Shown piece by piece: positions 36,676 to 44,965 of a stretch of 64,000 nt of DNA. The DNA is from an uncultured Acetatifactor sp. Its GTDB lineage: Bacteria > Bacillota > Clostridia > Lachnospirales > Lachnospiraceae. The DNA lies in contig CATKYJ010000004.1 in NCBI GenBank assembly GCA_949840885.1, positions 97,341 through 161,340 of the forward strand, given 5' to 3'. The notes below the pieces were generated by a model, which was not told the DNA's origin, searched no databases, and saw only the letters and a program-made list of their open reading frames with translations. Position 1 is the first letter of the stretch. Each line of letters opens with the position of its first letter. The translations under genes and the position numbers were made by a program.

Positions 36676-37653
36676 TAATCCGTCCGCCACAGCTTTCAGC
36701 CTCTTGCTATACCGCTCCCGCAGGACCGCATCCCCGGCAAGCAGCGCCAGGTTCTCTGCCACGGCCTCCGCCATGTCCTCCCCCTGCACAAGGTAATTCC
36801 CTCCAAAGCACGCCACTTTCTTTTTCACGAACCCATCCACAATGGGCTCCTGATTATCCACAAAGGAAAAGCAGATCATGGGCACCCCCACAGCGCTGAG
36901 TTCGTACATGGTGGAGCCCCCCGCCGTGACGGCGATATCGCTGTCACGCATCAAGCCGCACATATTGGACACATTGCTGTATATCTTCACATTCCCATGC
37001 TGTCTCTCCAGCGCCCTCAGTTCCTCCAGATGCTTATTGTAAACCCCGCTGACCACACTGTATTCCAAGTCGGCCGTCCCCGGACAGGCCAGGCACTTTC
37101 GCAAAAGCTGACCGGCCAGATCGTATTTGTCGCTCCCCCCTGTGGTGATGAGCACCTTACTTGCCTGCTTCCTCACTTGATAGGCACACTCTGCAAATTC
37201 TGCCCGCAAGGGCACATACTTAAGTCCCAGAAGAAGCTTGTCCGCAGCCGCTCCCTCATACAGGGGCTTTTGGGCAAAAATATTGTAATTGATCAGCAAA
37301 TCCACCGGAAGATCCAGGCAGCATCTGTCGTCCAGATACCCTACAGGGAGGTGCCTGCCTATCCTGGCGAAATACTCCGGCGTGACAAAATAGCTGTCCG
37401 CCAGGAAGAAATCCCCCTTACGTCCGGCAAGCAGTTTTTCCAGCGCGTCCAGTTCCCCCTCCATGTACCTGTAGTCAGAGCCAAGTGCCCGATACTCCTG
37501 ACCTCTGGCCCGCAGCAGCTTAGCCGCGCTTTCGTCCGCTGTCAAAAAGCATACCTCGCTCCCCTGCCGCTTCAGGGCATCTGCGATGGAAAGGCACCGC
37601 ATCACATGCCCGCTTCCCATTTCCGAACCTGCGTCCGCACGAATCCATATCAT
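36628..37653 (-). CDS. pseG: PseG-like nucleotide-sugar hydrolase (pseudaminic acid pathway)
   Basis: A 341-residue enzyme of the PseG family, related to MurG-type GT-B proteins: WIRADAGSEMGSGHVMRC at the N terminus (His16), YLDDRCCLDL, LITTGGSDKYDL and AVTAGGSTMYEL in the second half. PseG removes UDP from UDP-2,4-diacetamido-2,4,6-trideoxy-L-altrose to release the sugar for PseI. Its start overlaps the PseI fusion gene by four bases, and pseF lies upstream, confirming the pathway. Alternative: a hydrolase for another bacillosamine-type sugar. AGGTTCGG-like ribosome site is weak, consistent with coupling. Confidence 0.88.
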   Translation of the reverse strand: MIWIRADAGSEMGSGHVMRCLSIADALKRQGSEVCFLTADESAAKLLRARGQEYRALGSDYRYMEGELDALEKLLAGRKGDFFLADSYFVTPEYFARIGRHLPVGYLDDRCCLDLPVDLLINYNIFAQKPLYEGAAADKLLLGLKYVPLRAEFAECAYQVRKQASKVLITTGGSDKYDLAGQLLRKCLACPGTADLEYSVVSGVYNKHLEELRALERQHGNVKIYSNVSNMCGLMRDSDIAVTAGGSTMYELSAVGVPMICFSFVDNQEPIVDGFVKKKVACFGGNYLVQGEDMAEAVAENLALLAGDAVLRERYSKRLKAVADGLGAMRIAKEIIAEVSG

Positions 37654-39287
37654 GTCAGCTTCTCCCGAAAACGGCTCTTGAAATCAGCAATGGAGTCAGA
37701 CCAAGTAAAAGGCATCTGCTCCCGAATGGCCTCCAGTTCCCGCATCCTGTGGCAGTTTCCCTCCCCCTCCTGCTTTCTGGGCTCCACACAGCCCAGCTTG
37801 ATCTTCTCCCAGTTCTGTTTGAACAGTTCCTTTATCTCCTGAAGCAATCTGTCGTAGGAGGAGGCAAAAGTCTCTTTCTCCTCGTCGAACACAAGTTCTT
37901 TCTGGCAGAGAATATCGCCTGTATCCAGCCCCCTGTCCACCAGATGGATGGTGACGCCTTTGGGCGTGTCGTACAGGAAGCTGAAAAAGTTAGGGCTGGA
38001 GCCTCTGTTATAGGGCAGCAGGGAGGTATGGAGATTAATGACCCGGCCGGGGAGCCTGCGCAGCACCTCCTCCGGAATCAGATAGCGGTAATTGAAGCTT
38101 ATGACAAAGGACGGTTTAAGCTCCTCCACCATCTCCGGGGTCAGCTTGTTCTCTACCTTGTATACTTTCGTCTCTCTCTCCGAAAGCCACTGATACAGAT
38201 CCTCCGTATTTGCATTGTTGGTCACAAAAAGCACCGCTCCCTTTTCCAGCGCTTCAAATGTCAGCGGTGTGCCTCTCTCCAACGCCCTGTCCGTCTTCAT
38301 TCCGATTATATCCGTGTAATATTTCGGTTTCAGGCCATAACCCGGCCGGATGATACGCACATTGTCCGGAGTCAGTTTCTCCCCTGCCGCGATGTCCTTC
38401 ACCGCGAAGATGGAACGGCGGAACACCATGCTGCTCTCCTCCTGGGGGCTGACGCCATAGAACGGCTCTCCTATGGCCTCCTCCACCATCCTGATATCCC
38501 GCACCATAGCCGCGTACTCCTTTGGCGTCATGGAAAACGAGGCATCGGGATTTTCTATCTCACGGCTGATGCAGAAATGCTTCTCGATGATCTTCGCCCC
38601 CAGGGCTACAGCCGTCACGGCGCTCATGGCCCCCAGGGAATGATCCGACAGGCCGATAGGGAGCCCGAACCGCTTCTTCATGTCCTGTATAGTGGACAGG
38701 TGCATCTGACCGGGGTCTGCGGGATAGACGCTGGAACAGCGCAGCAGCGCCAGCTGCCCATTGCCGGTCTTCCTCACGGCCTCCACCGCCTCCCTGATCT
38801 CTTCCAGCGTCCCCATGCCGGTGGACATGATGACGGGCTTCCCCTTAGAAGCCACATACTCTACCAGCGGCAGGTCTATCATCTCAAAGGAGGCAATCTT
38901 ATAAAATTGCAGCCCCAGCTCCTCCAGAAAGTCCATGGACGTCCTGTCAAAAGGGGTGGACAAAAAGTCGATTCCCACTCTCTCGGCCTCCGCCTTAAGA
39001 TCCGCCTGCCATTCCCAGGGCGTATATCCTTTTCCGTAGAGCCGATAGAGGTTCTCCCCCTCCCATGTGCCGTTTCCTACCTGAAAATACCGGTTGCTGC
39101 AGTCAATGGTCAATGTATCCGGCGTATAAGTCTGTATCTTGATACAGTCGGCGCCGCTCTCCTTGGCAGCGTGGATGATTTCCTTTGCCCGCTCCAGGCT
39201 GCCCGCATGGTTCGCTGACATCTCCGCTATGAGATACGCGGGGCATCCCTCGCCGATGGAACGGTTTCCCACCTTGATTTGATCCAA
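37650..39287 (-). CDS. pseI: Pseudaminic acid synthase fused to a formyltransferase domain
   Basis: A 545-residue fusion. Residues 1-350 are a NeuB/PseI synthase (AYLIAEMSANHAGS, DCIKIQTYTPDTL, IEKHFC) with a SAF domain (IRPGYGLKPKYYTDIIG), which condenses phosphoenolpyruvate with a trideoxy sugar. From about 350 a formyltransferase domain like Met-tRNA and sugar N-formyltransferases follows, with the Asn-His-Asp set in SFNYRYLIP (Asn399), INLHTSLLPYNRG (His420) and GLDTGDIL (Asp455). The start is taken as TTG at 39287 with GGAGG eight bases upstream; an ATG at 39335 has no such site. The domain could N-formylate the sugar before or after condensation. Both active sites look intact. Confidence 0.87.
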   Translation of the reverse strand: MDQIKVGNRSIGEGCPAYLIAEMSANHAGSLERAKEIIHAAKESGADCIKIQTYTPDTLTIDCSNRYFQVGNGTWEGENLYRLYGKGYTPWEWQADLKAEAERVGIDFLSTPFDRTSMDFLEELGLQFYKIASFEMIDLPLVEYVASKGKPVIMSTGMGTLEEIREAVEAVRKTGNGQLALLRCSSVYPADPGQMHLSTIQDMKKRFGLPIGLSDHSLGAMSAVTAVALGAKIIEKHFCISREIENPDASFSMTPKEYAAMVRDIRMVEEAIGEPFYGVSPQEESSMVFRRSIFAVKDIAAGEKLTPDNVRIIRPGYGLKPKYYTDIIGMKTDRALERGTPLTFEALEKGAVLFVTNNANTEDLYQWLSERETKVYKVENKLTPEMVEELKPSFVISFNYRYLIPEEVLRRLPGRVINLHTSLLPYNRGSSPNFFSFLYDTPKGVTIHLVDRGLDTGDILCQKELVFDEEKETFASSYDRLLQEIKELFKQNWEKIKLGCVEPRKQEGEGNCHRMRELEAIREQMPFTWSDSIADFKSRFREKLT

Positions 39288-39425
39288 TTTCTCTTCCTCC
39301 TGATTCCGGCAGCGCCTGTGCCTTGCCAACCGCATTTATATTATGTCCTTGTCTTTATTTCGGCCGCATCCGCATTCCGGCTCTGCCCCGGGTTCCACTC
39401 ATTTATGCCGCACCCCGTTCAATGC

Positions 39426-40127
39426 TCAGCGCGTTTCCCCATCGCCGTACAGCATCCGGTATTTCAGCTCCGCAAGGCGCCAGTCCTCCTCTGTGTCAAT
39501 ATCCTGGACTTCCAGTTCTGACAGGATGAAAGGGAGCGTATGTTCCATCACAAGGCTGGCCTGGCGCTCAAAGCTTTTCGCGTTCAGGCAGTAGAACTGC
39601 CCCACATCATGATAGACAGGCTCCAGATCCTGGGATCTGGACAGATAGAACTGGGGCCATTTTATCTGAACCTCCCCATCCTTTATCACCAGCCCTCTCT
39701 GCGGGGGAAATGCAAACTTCACCACCGGCTGAACTGCGTCAGCGCCGGACTCTGCCAGCAGATCCATGGCCGCTTTCAGTGTCTGCGGCTTCAGAAAAGG
39801 AGCCGTGGGGTAAATGCCGCACAGCAGGTCGAATTCCTGCCCACGCTTCCTGTACTCCCCCATCACCTCTGTCAGCACCTGGGGCGTGGTGGCATAATCG
39901 CCGGACATCTCAGGACTGCGCAGGAATGGCACCTGTGCGCCGTAACGCTTCGCCGTCTCCGCAATCTCCTCATCGTCCGTGGACACCATCACTTCATCAA
40001 AATTGCCGCAGCGAAGCGCAGCATCGATGGAATAGGCCAAAATGGGCTTACCGCAGAATTCCTTTATATTTTTCCTGGGAATGCGCTTGCTTCCCCCTCT
40101 GGCTGTAATGATTGCTATTTGTCTCAT
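39426..40127 (-). CDS. pseF: CMP-pseudaminic acid synthetase (cytidylyltransferase)
   Basis: A 233-residue enzyme of the NeuA/PseF family. It has IAIITARGGSKRIPRKN at the N terminus (CTP binding), KPILAYSIDAAL, VMVSTDDEEIAE and FYLSRSQDLEPVYHDVGQFYC, the last typical of PseF. It activates the nonulosonic acid as a CMP sugar. The ATG at 40127 has GGGAG upstream and begins exactly at the conserved fold; a longer frame to 40187 adds unconserved residues. It follows the ABC flippase gene and precedes the pseI fusion. Confidence 0.92.
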   Translation of the reverse strand: MRQIAIITARGGSKRIPRKNIKEFCGKPILAYSIDAALRCGNFDEVMVSTDDEEIAETAKRYGAQVPFLRSPEMSGDYATTPQVLTEVMGEYRKRGQEFDLLCGIYPTAPFLKPQTLKAAMDLLAESGADAVQPVVKFAFPPQRGLVIKDGEVQIKWPQFYLSRSQDLEPVYHDVGQFYCLNAKSFERQASLVMEHTLPFILSELEVQDIDTEEDWRLAELKYRMLYGDGETR

Positions 40128-40208
40128 AACCACACTCCCTTTGCCTCTGTTTTTATCTTTGCCTCTGTCACCGGCAAATCCATGCAATATTCCGGTTTTT
40201 TCGATTCC

Positions 40209-41966
40209 TCACGCCGGGCCGCCGCCCTGACGTTCCAGGACTATTTTCCCATCTTCCACCCGGTACACCACATCGCATTTCTCAATGGTCTGCAGCCTGT
40301 GGGCGATGATGACCAAAGTCTTCCTGCCGTGAAGCCTGTTGATGGCAGCCATGATGGCGGCCTCCGTGTCATTGTCCAGAGCCGATGTGGCCTCGTCCAG
40401 AATCAGCACCTCCGGGTCATAGTACAGTGCCCTGGCAATGCCGATGCGCTGTCTCTGCCCTCCGGAAAGCCTTATACCCCTCTCGCCGATGCCGGTGTCC
40501 AGCCCGTCCGGCAGAGACTTCACGAATTCGTCCAGCTGGGCTTCCCTTAACGCCTCCCAGACTTTTTCTTCATCAATGCTTTCGTCATGCACTCCAAATG
40601 CCACGTTCCGGCGGATGGTATCGTCCAGCATGAAAATCATCTGAGGGATGTAGCCTATGTTCTTCAGGAAGCTCCTGTAGCAGGTCTTCACGTCCACGCC
40701 GTCTGCACAGACGCTCCCGCTCCTCACATTCAGAAGCCCCAGCAGCACGTCGACGATGGTGCTTTTCCCCGCGCCGGAGACTCCTACAATGCCCACTGCG
40801 GAACCGACTTTTATGGTCAGTCCCGCATGGTCGAAAATCAGTTTCTCCGTATTCGGGTAGGCATATGTGATGTCCCGCAGCTCGATTTCCCGCTTCAGAG
40901 GAAGCTTTTCCTCCTCTGTGGCAAAGGACATGTCCACATTGTCATCCCCGATTTCCTCCTGCAGGTTATCGCTGACTCCCATGAAAAAGGGCTCAAAATA
41001 GGCAATGGAATTGATCTGGTTGTTGATGCGGTTCACCGCAGGCAGAAGCACAAAGGCCGCAGCCGCCAGAGTGGAGAACACTTCCAGCATGTTTTCCGTG
41101 GATGTCCCTGTCACTGTCAGCGCAATCATATAGCCCATCATCACCCCGATACAGACCGTCTCTATCAGGAACTTAGGCACATTATTGTACAGACTATAGC
41201 GCTGAACCGCTCCCACATAACCCCTGCCGCATTTGTGGTACTCGTCCACGAAGTACTGCTCCTTACAGATGACCTTGACCTCCTTAATGCCCTGCACTGT
41301 CTGGGAAATCCATTTAAAGAGGCTGCTGTAGTAATTTTGATTGTCCTCCCCTGCTTTGTGCATGATGGGCTTGAGCACTTTCTTGATAGCCATCATCAGC
41401 AGCACCAGAGAGGCAGCCAGCATTATGGTCATGATTCCGTTTGTCATCAGGCAGTACGTCACCACAAACAGGGATACCACCCCGTCGGACATCATCTGCA
41501 GCAGCGCCAGTATCAGCGCGTACATATTGTTCACATCGGAAGTAATACTTCTCTGCACTACGGCAGTGTCTGCGTTCAGGTAGAATTCGTAGCCCCGGCG
41601 CAGGTAGTTGCGCATCATACGCTCGGAAGTCCGGAACTGATTGGTGTACACAAAAGCAAAGGTGAGCTTCTGTTGCAGATACAGGAAAGCGTTCTTCACC
41701 GCAAAGGTCACCACCAGCAGCGTCATGATTATGACAGAAAAACTACTATAGTTTTCACAGCCCAAAAAATCGTACAATATCGCCACCATTTTATTGTTTT
41801 CCAGAGCATTCGTGTCGATAACCACTGTGACTACCTGTACCAGCAGACCCACGCCGGCAGTTTGAAGAAACGCGCCGACTACCATCAGCAACCCAAGGCC
41901 AAGCATGGTGCGTTTTTGTCTTTTATCTAACAGAATTTTAATCTTTTTTAAAATGTCCCTCATCAA
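40209..41966 (-). CDS. PglK/MsbA-type ABC transporter, candidate lipid-linked oligosaccharide flippase
   Basis: A 585-residue half transporter with six spans (residues about 20-330) and a C-terminal ATPase: Walker A GVSGAGKST (near 393-401), signature LSGGQRQRIGIARAL, Walker B EVLILDEATSALD and the H-loop IIAHRL. It resembles PglK, which flips lipid-linked heptasaccharide in Campylobacter, and related exporters in polysaccharide loci. It directly precedes pseF/pseI/pseG and follows GT2 and sialyltransferase-like genes, so it may flip a nonulosonate-containing lipid-linked oligosaccharide. A drug or peptide exporter role is less likely from context. Confidence 0.85.
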   Translation of the reverse strand: MMRDILKKIKILLDKRQKRTMLGLGLLMVVGAFLQTAGVGLLVQVVTVVIDTNALENNKMVAILYDFLGCENYSSFSVIIMTLLVVTFAVKNAFLYLQQKLTFAFVYTNQFRTSERMMRNYLRRGYEFYLNADTAVVQRSITSDVNNMYALILALLQMMSDGVVSLFVVTYCLMTNGIMTIMLAASLVLLMMAIKKVLKPIMHKAGEDNQNYYSSLFKWISQTVQGIKEVKVICKEQYFVDEYHKCGRGYVGAVQRYSLYNNVPKFLIETVCIGVMMGYMIALTVTGTSTENMLEVFSTLAAAAFVLLPAVNRINNQINSIAYFEPFFMGVSDNLQEEIGDDNVDMSFATEEEKLPLKREIELRDITYAYPNTEKLIFDHAGLTIKVGSAVGIVGVSGAGKSTIVDVLLGLLNVRSGSVCADGVDVKTCYRSFLKNIGYIPQMIFMLDDTIRRNVAFGVHDESIDEEKVWEALREAQLDEFVKSLPDGLDTGIGERGIRLSGGQRQRIGIARALYYDPEVLILDEATSALDNDTEAAIMAAINRLHGRKTLVIIAHRLQTIEKCDVVYRVEDGKIVLERQGGGPA

Positions 41967-41968
41967 AT

Positions 41969-42997
41969 TTACCTGTTGTTCTTATATTTTATATTTCTAT
42001 ACAAGTAAAGCAGTCTGTAATATAACACAAACAGAACTGTGGATTTCTGCTGTAATGCTATCATTCTTTTGCATTCCGCATCGGTTTTATCCAAATAATA
42101 CTCATTTTTCTGAAAATTCGGGAAGCTTTCCCTCATTTCCTTTCCCATTCTGCGGATATAAGCCAGCCTATAATGTTTCATACCCTGCATATAAGAGAAA
42201 AGGGTATTCTTGTAAAATAAACAGAAAAAACGATACTCTATTTCTTTCTGAAATCTCTCCAGGCCCCCGTCCTTACGAGCCTCTGACAGCATATATTCCA
42301 TTGCCTGCATCCGGTCATTACACTTTTGTTCTGAAATAGTGTGAACCGTGGAAGAGGAATGCTGATAATAATAATAATAAGGCTCATCGATATATTCAAA
42401 ATGCTTCGCCCGCAGCATAAGCGCCGTTGCAACCGCGTTATCCTCATAAAAAATATGTTCCGGGAAACGGAGCCTGGGAGCTTCGAACAGCTGTCTGGAA
42501 AAAATTTTAATCACCAAAGAACCGGGATTCAAAATCAAAGATTTATATTTCTCTTCGTCAAGGATCCCGCACTGCCCGGTGAAATTATTATGGCAAGAGT
42601 CACCCGGTTCCATCGTATGGCTTTTTGTCAGGCAATAATCACAGCCCACAATATCTGCCCCCGTCTCCTGCGCTCTTTCCATCAATCTGGCATACATATC
42701 CGGGTGAACCCAGTCATCACTGTCAACAAACCCGATATATTCGCCGGCCGCTTCGTCCAGCCCCTTATTCTTTGCCCCTCCCTGCCGATGATTTTTCTCA
42801 AGCCGAAACACCCTGAAAAGTTCCGGATATTGATTTTCATATCGTTTCAGCACGGCAAAAGACTCGTCCGTAGAAGCATCATCTACTGCAATGATCTCGT
42901 AATCGTCCGCAGTCTGCCGCACCAGCGAGTTCAGGCAATATTCCAGCTTTCCGTCTGCAGCCATATTGTATACCGGAACAATAATACTCAATTTCAT
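41969..42997 (-). CDS. Family 2 glycosyltransferase
   Basis: A 342-residue GT-A enzyme: LSIIVPVYNMAADG, AVDDASTDESF, GAKNKGLDEAAGEYIGFVDSDDWVHPDMY and HIFYEDNAVATALML. This matches capsule transferases of the WcaA/EpsJ kind. The ATG at 42997 follows GGGGA; an in-frame TTG at 43009 is less likely. The stop is two bases before the flippase start. The region is AT-richer than flanking genes. Donor sugar unknown. Confidence 0.9.
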   Translation of the reverse strand: MKLSIIVPVYNMAADGKLEYCLNSLVRQTADDYEIIAVDDASTDESFAVLKRYENQYPELFRVFRLEKNHRQGGAKNKGLDEAAGEYIGFVDSDDWVHPDMYARLMERAQETGADIVGCDYCLTKSHTMEPGDSCHNNFTGQCGILDEEKYKSLILNPGSLVIKIFSRQLFEAPRLRFPEHIFYEDNAVATALMLRAKHFEYIDEPYYYYYQHSSSTVHTISEQKCNDRMQAMEYMLSEARKDGGLERFQKEIEYRFFCLFYKNTLFSYMQGMKHYRLAYIRRMGKEMRESFPNFQKNEYYLDKTDAECKRMIALQQKSTVLFVLYYRLLYLYRNIKYKNNR

Positions 42998-43053
42998 GAC
43001 AATCCCCAATCTGTAAACTTATGTATTCCCCCTCTTTTACGCCTTAAGTCCGG

Positions 43054-44115
43054 TCATAGCTTGTCATTGTATCTATGAATGGCAGGATCCTCAAAACGAT
43101 CCATAAATTCTTCGCCCAAACGCACCTTTGTTTCGGCAAAGGAAATGTCTGATAATTCCGTAAAAACGGCAATCACTTTTTTGAAAGATATATCCGGTAT
43201 AAAATTCAGCATCTCCATTGGAACCTCTTTCGCTATCACTATGTCCCCCGGAAACACTTTCTCGTAATCCATCCAATCGTTGGGATGCGGCTTGAAGACA
43301 AGACGTCCTTCTTCCCGATACGTGACGGCAATTTCCCTGAAGATTTTTTCCCTTGTCTCCAGATCGCACAGCGGCTCGGTCAGGATTAAAAGCATGTCTT
43401 CCTCTTTTGCAATCAGGCTTTCCAATTCCTTATAATTTTTGATAAAAACATTCAGCAGAATCTGTATCTGCCGGCCGGACAATGCCTCAACCAGCTTTTT
43501 TCTGGGCACCTCTATATAATTCGGACAGCTATATTTCAAACAGGATATATCATTTATCTCCATATCGATACAATATTTGCTGTAACCATTCTGAATAAAA
43601 ATCAGATTCCATTTTGCCAGCAATACTTTCAGTTTAAAAAACTTTTGATTGCGGACTCGTGCCGAATCGCAGTATTTCAATGTATTTAAACCATCTTCCA
43701 CGGCATGATAATAAATTTTCTTATAATTCAAATAATATCCTATCGGATCAGAATCGCAAAAGACATATATATCCTTATACAGCTTAAAATCCACAGGAAT
43801 ATATGGTTCTTCCAGCTTTGCATACAATTTGGTATATTTCATCCGGCCAAGCATTATTTTGATCTGGTTTCCCCGCATATTGCGATAGGGCGCCAATTCC
43901 GGGAAAAAATCATCCCTTTTTTCATCAAAAAAAATCACTTCTTCAAATACCGCGCTCTCTCTGATTCGTTCGGCGAAATCCAGCCCAAAGGGAAGCGTCA
44001 TTGTGCTGAGTACCAGCGTTGCTTTCTCCTGTCCCGTGGAAGCGCGCGACAGTTCTTTGAGAAAAGAGACATACACATGATAATACGTATGGCACACATA
44101 TATTCTGGCTTTCAT
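43054..44115 (-). CDS. Sialyltransferase/polysialyltransferase-like GT, candidate nonulosonate transferase
   Basis: A 353-residue protein with two marks of bacterial sialyltransferases: an acidic-acidic-Gly motif in YYHAVEDGLNTL (Glu140-Asp141-Gly142) and an HP motif in VFKPHPNDW (275-283), followed by FTELSDIS where an S-rich motif is expected. Such GT-B enzymes (polysialyltransferase and GT52 types) use CMP-sialic acids. A CMP-pseudaminate pathway (pseF, pseI, pseG) lies 3-7 kb downstream, so transfer of that sugar is a good inference. It overlaps no gene but starts one base before the AAC(3)-like stop. AT-rich. Confidence 0.7.
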   Translation of the reverse strand: MKARIYVCHTYYHVYVSFLKELSRASTGQEKATLVLSTMTLPFGLDFAERIRESAVFEEVIFFDEKRDDFFPELAPYRNMRGNQIKIMLGRMKYTKLYAKLEEPYIPVDFKLYKDIYVFCDSDPIGYYLNYKKIYYHAVEDGLNTLKYCDSARVRNQKFFKLKVLLAKWNLIFIQNGYSKYCIDMEINDISCLKYSCPNYIEVPRKKLVEALSGRQIQILLNVFIKNYKELESLIAKEEDMLLILTEPLCDLETREKIFREIAVTYREEGRLVFKPHPNDWMDYEKVFPGDIVIAKEVPMEMLNFIPDISFKKVIAVFTELSDISFAETKVRLGEEFMDRFEDPAIHRYNDKL

Positions 44116-44922
44116 CTACTTTCCACCCTGCTCCCCGCTCTGCCCAATATAAGTATACATATTCCTGCATTTGTTGCAGCGAATTTCCACCTCTTCTATC
44201 TGTGCCAATTCTCTGAGCAATACTACAGAAACCGGTTCCCCATTGATCTGTTGTGTCCGCAGCACATTCAAATCTCTGAGAACTCCGGAAAACACTGTCT
44301 GCGGGCGCACATACTGCGGATCCATCGCATAATCTCTCACATTCATAGAATAAGTACGCTCCGATTGGACGCCGTTTTCGTCAATATAAGGCGCTGTAAA
44401 CTCTTTGCTGTAGCGATAAGGGACACCGTATACTTGTTCCAGATGAAGTTTAAATGTCAAACCGTCCGTATTTTCCAGACCCAAAATACATCCTTTTCCC
44501 TTGTGGTCATACATATAAGAAAAGGGAGTATTACTGCCCCATGCATCCTTGTTCTCCATGGCGCACAACTCCTCTTTTCCCTTTCCCCAAACGGCAAAAG
44601 AGTAAATCGGATGTTTTGTCCTCTTAAAATCATTTCGCTTTAATGCAACATTCCCCAAGGCTCCCGTTTTTGATCGGGTTTTTCGGTAATCGAAAAGCTT
44701 TCCTTCACAAAAATCCCAGCTGAACGTAGGAACCATTAGGGTTCCCTCTGTTCCTATTCTCTCTATTATCCCGTCAAGCAGAACATTTCCATCGAAAATA
44801 TCACCAGCTTCCAGCGCTTTCAGCGCAAGTGCAGTGACATCAGAAACCAAATATATCGTATCACCTTTTTCCAGTCCTTCAATGTGATTTGCGATTTCAC
44901 TCCATTTTATATATTCTTCCAC
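44116..44922 (-). CDS. AAC(3)-family N-acetyltransferase-like enzyme
   Basis: A 268-residue protein of the aminoglycoside 3-N-acetyltransferase (YokD) superfamily: GTLMVPTFSWDF, TGALGNVALKR, RTKHPIYSFAVWG and WGSNTPFSYMY match the acetyl-CoA and catalytic region, with a C-terminal CxxC-like CNKCRNM. In glycan loci such enzymes probably acetylate amino sugars rather than antibiotics. The start is GTG with AAGGAG six bases upstream. It is directly before the sialyltransferase-like gene and could acetylate Fuc4N or the nonulosonate. No resistance role is implied. Confidence 0.8.
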   Translation of the reverse strand: MEEYIKWSEIANHIEGLEKGDTIYLVSDVTALALKALEAGDIFDGNVLLDGIIERIGTEGTLMVPTFSWDFCEGKLFDYRKTRSKTGALGNVALKRNDFKRTKHPIYSFAVWGKGKEELCAMENKDAWGSNTPFSYMYDHKGKGCILGLENTDGLTFKLHLEQVYGVPYRYSKEFTAPYIDENGVQSERTYSMNVRDYAMDPQYVRPQTVFSGVLRDLNVLRTQQINGEPVSVVLLRELAQIEEVEIRCNKCRNMYTYIGQSGEQGGK

Positions 44923-44965
44923 GAATGGCTCCTTCTTTAGACGGCTGAATTTACAACTTCTCGCC

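Noticed and set aside
37749..39218. A 489-codon open frame on the plus strand
   Set aside because: It is an antisense shadow of the pseI fusion gene. The protein has no recognisable domain, is His/Gln/Leu-rich as expected from complementary coding, and lacks a ribosome site, while the minus-strand protein has intact catalytic motifs.
40587..41930. A 447-codon open frame on the plus strand
   Set aside because: Antisense to the ABC transporter gene, with His-rich low-information sequence and no ribosome site.
44116..44922. Aminoglycoside-resistance gene
   Set aside because: The family match is real, but the setting inside a polysaccharide unit makes sugar acetylation the more likely role; there is no evidence of resistance.
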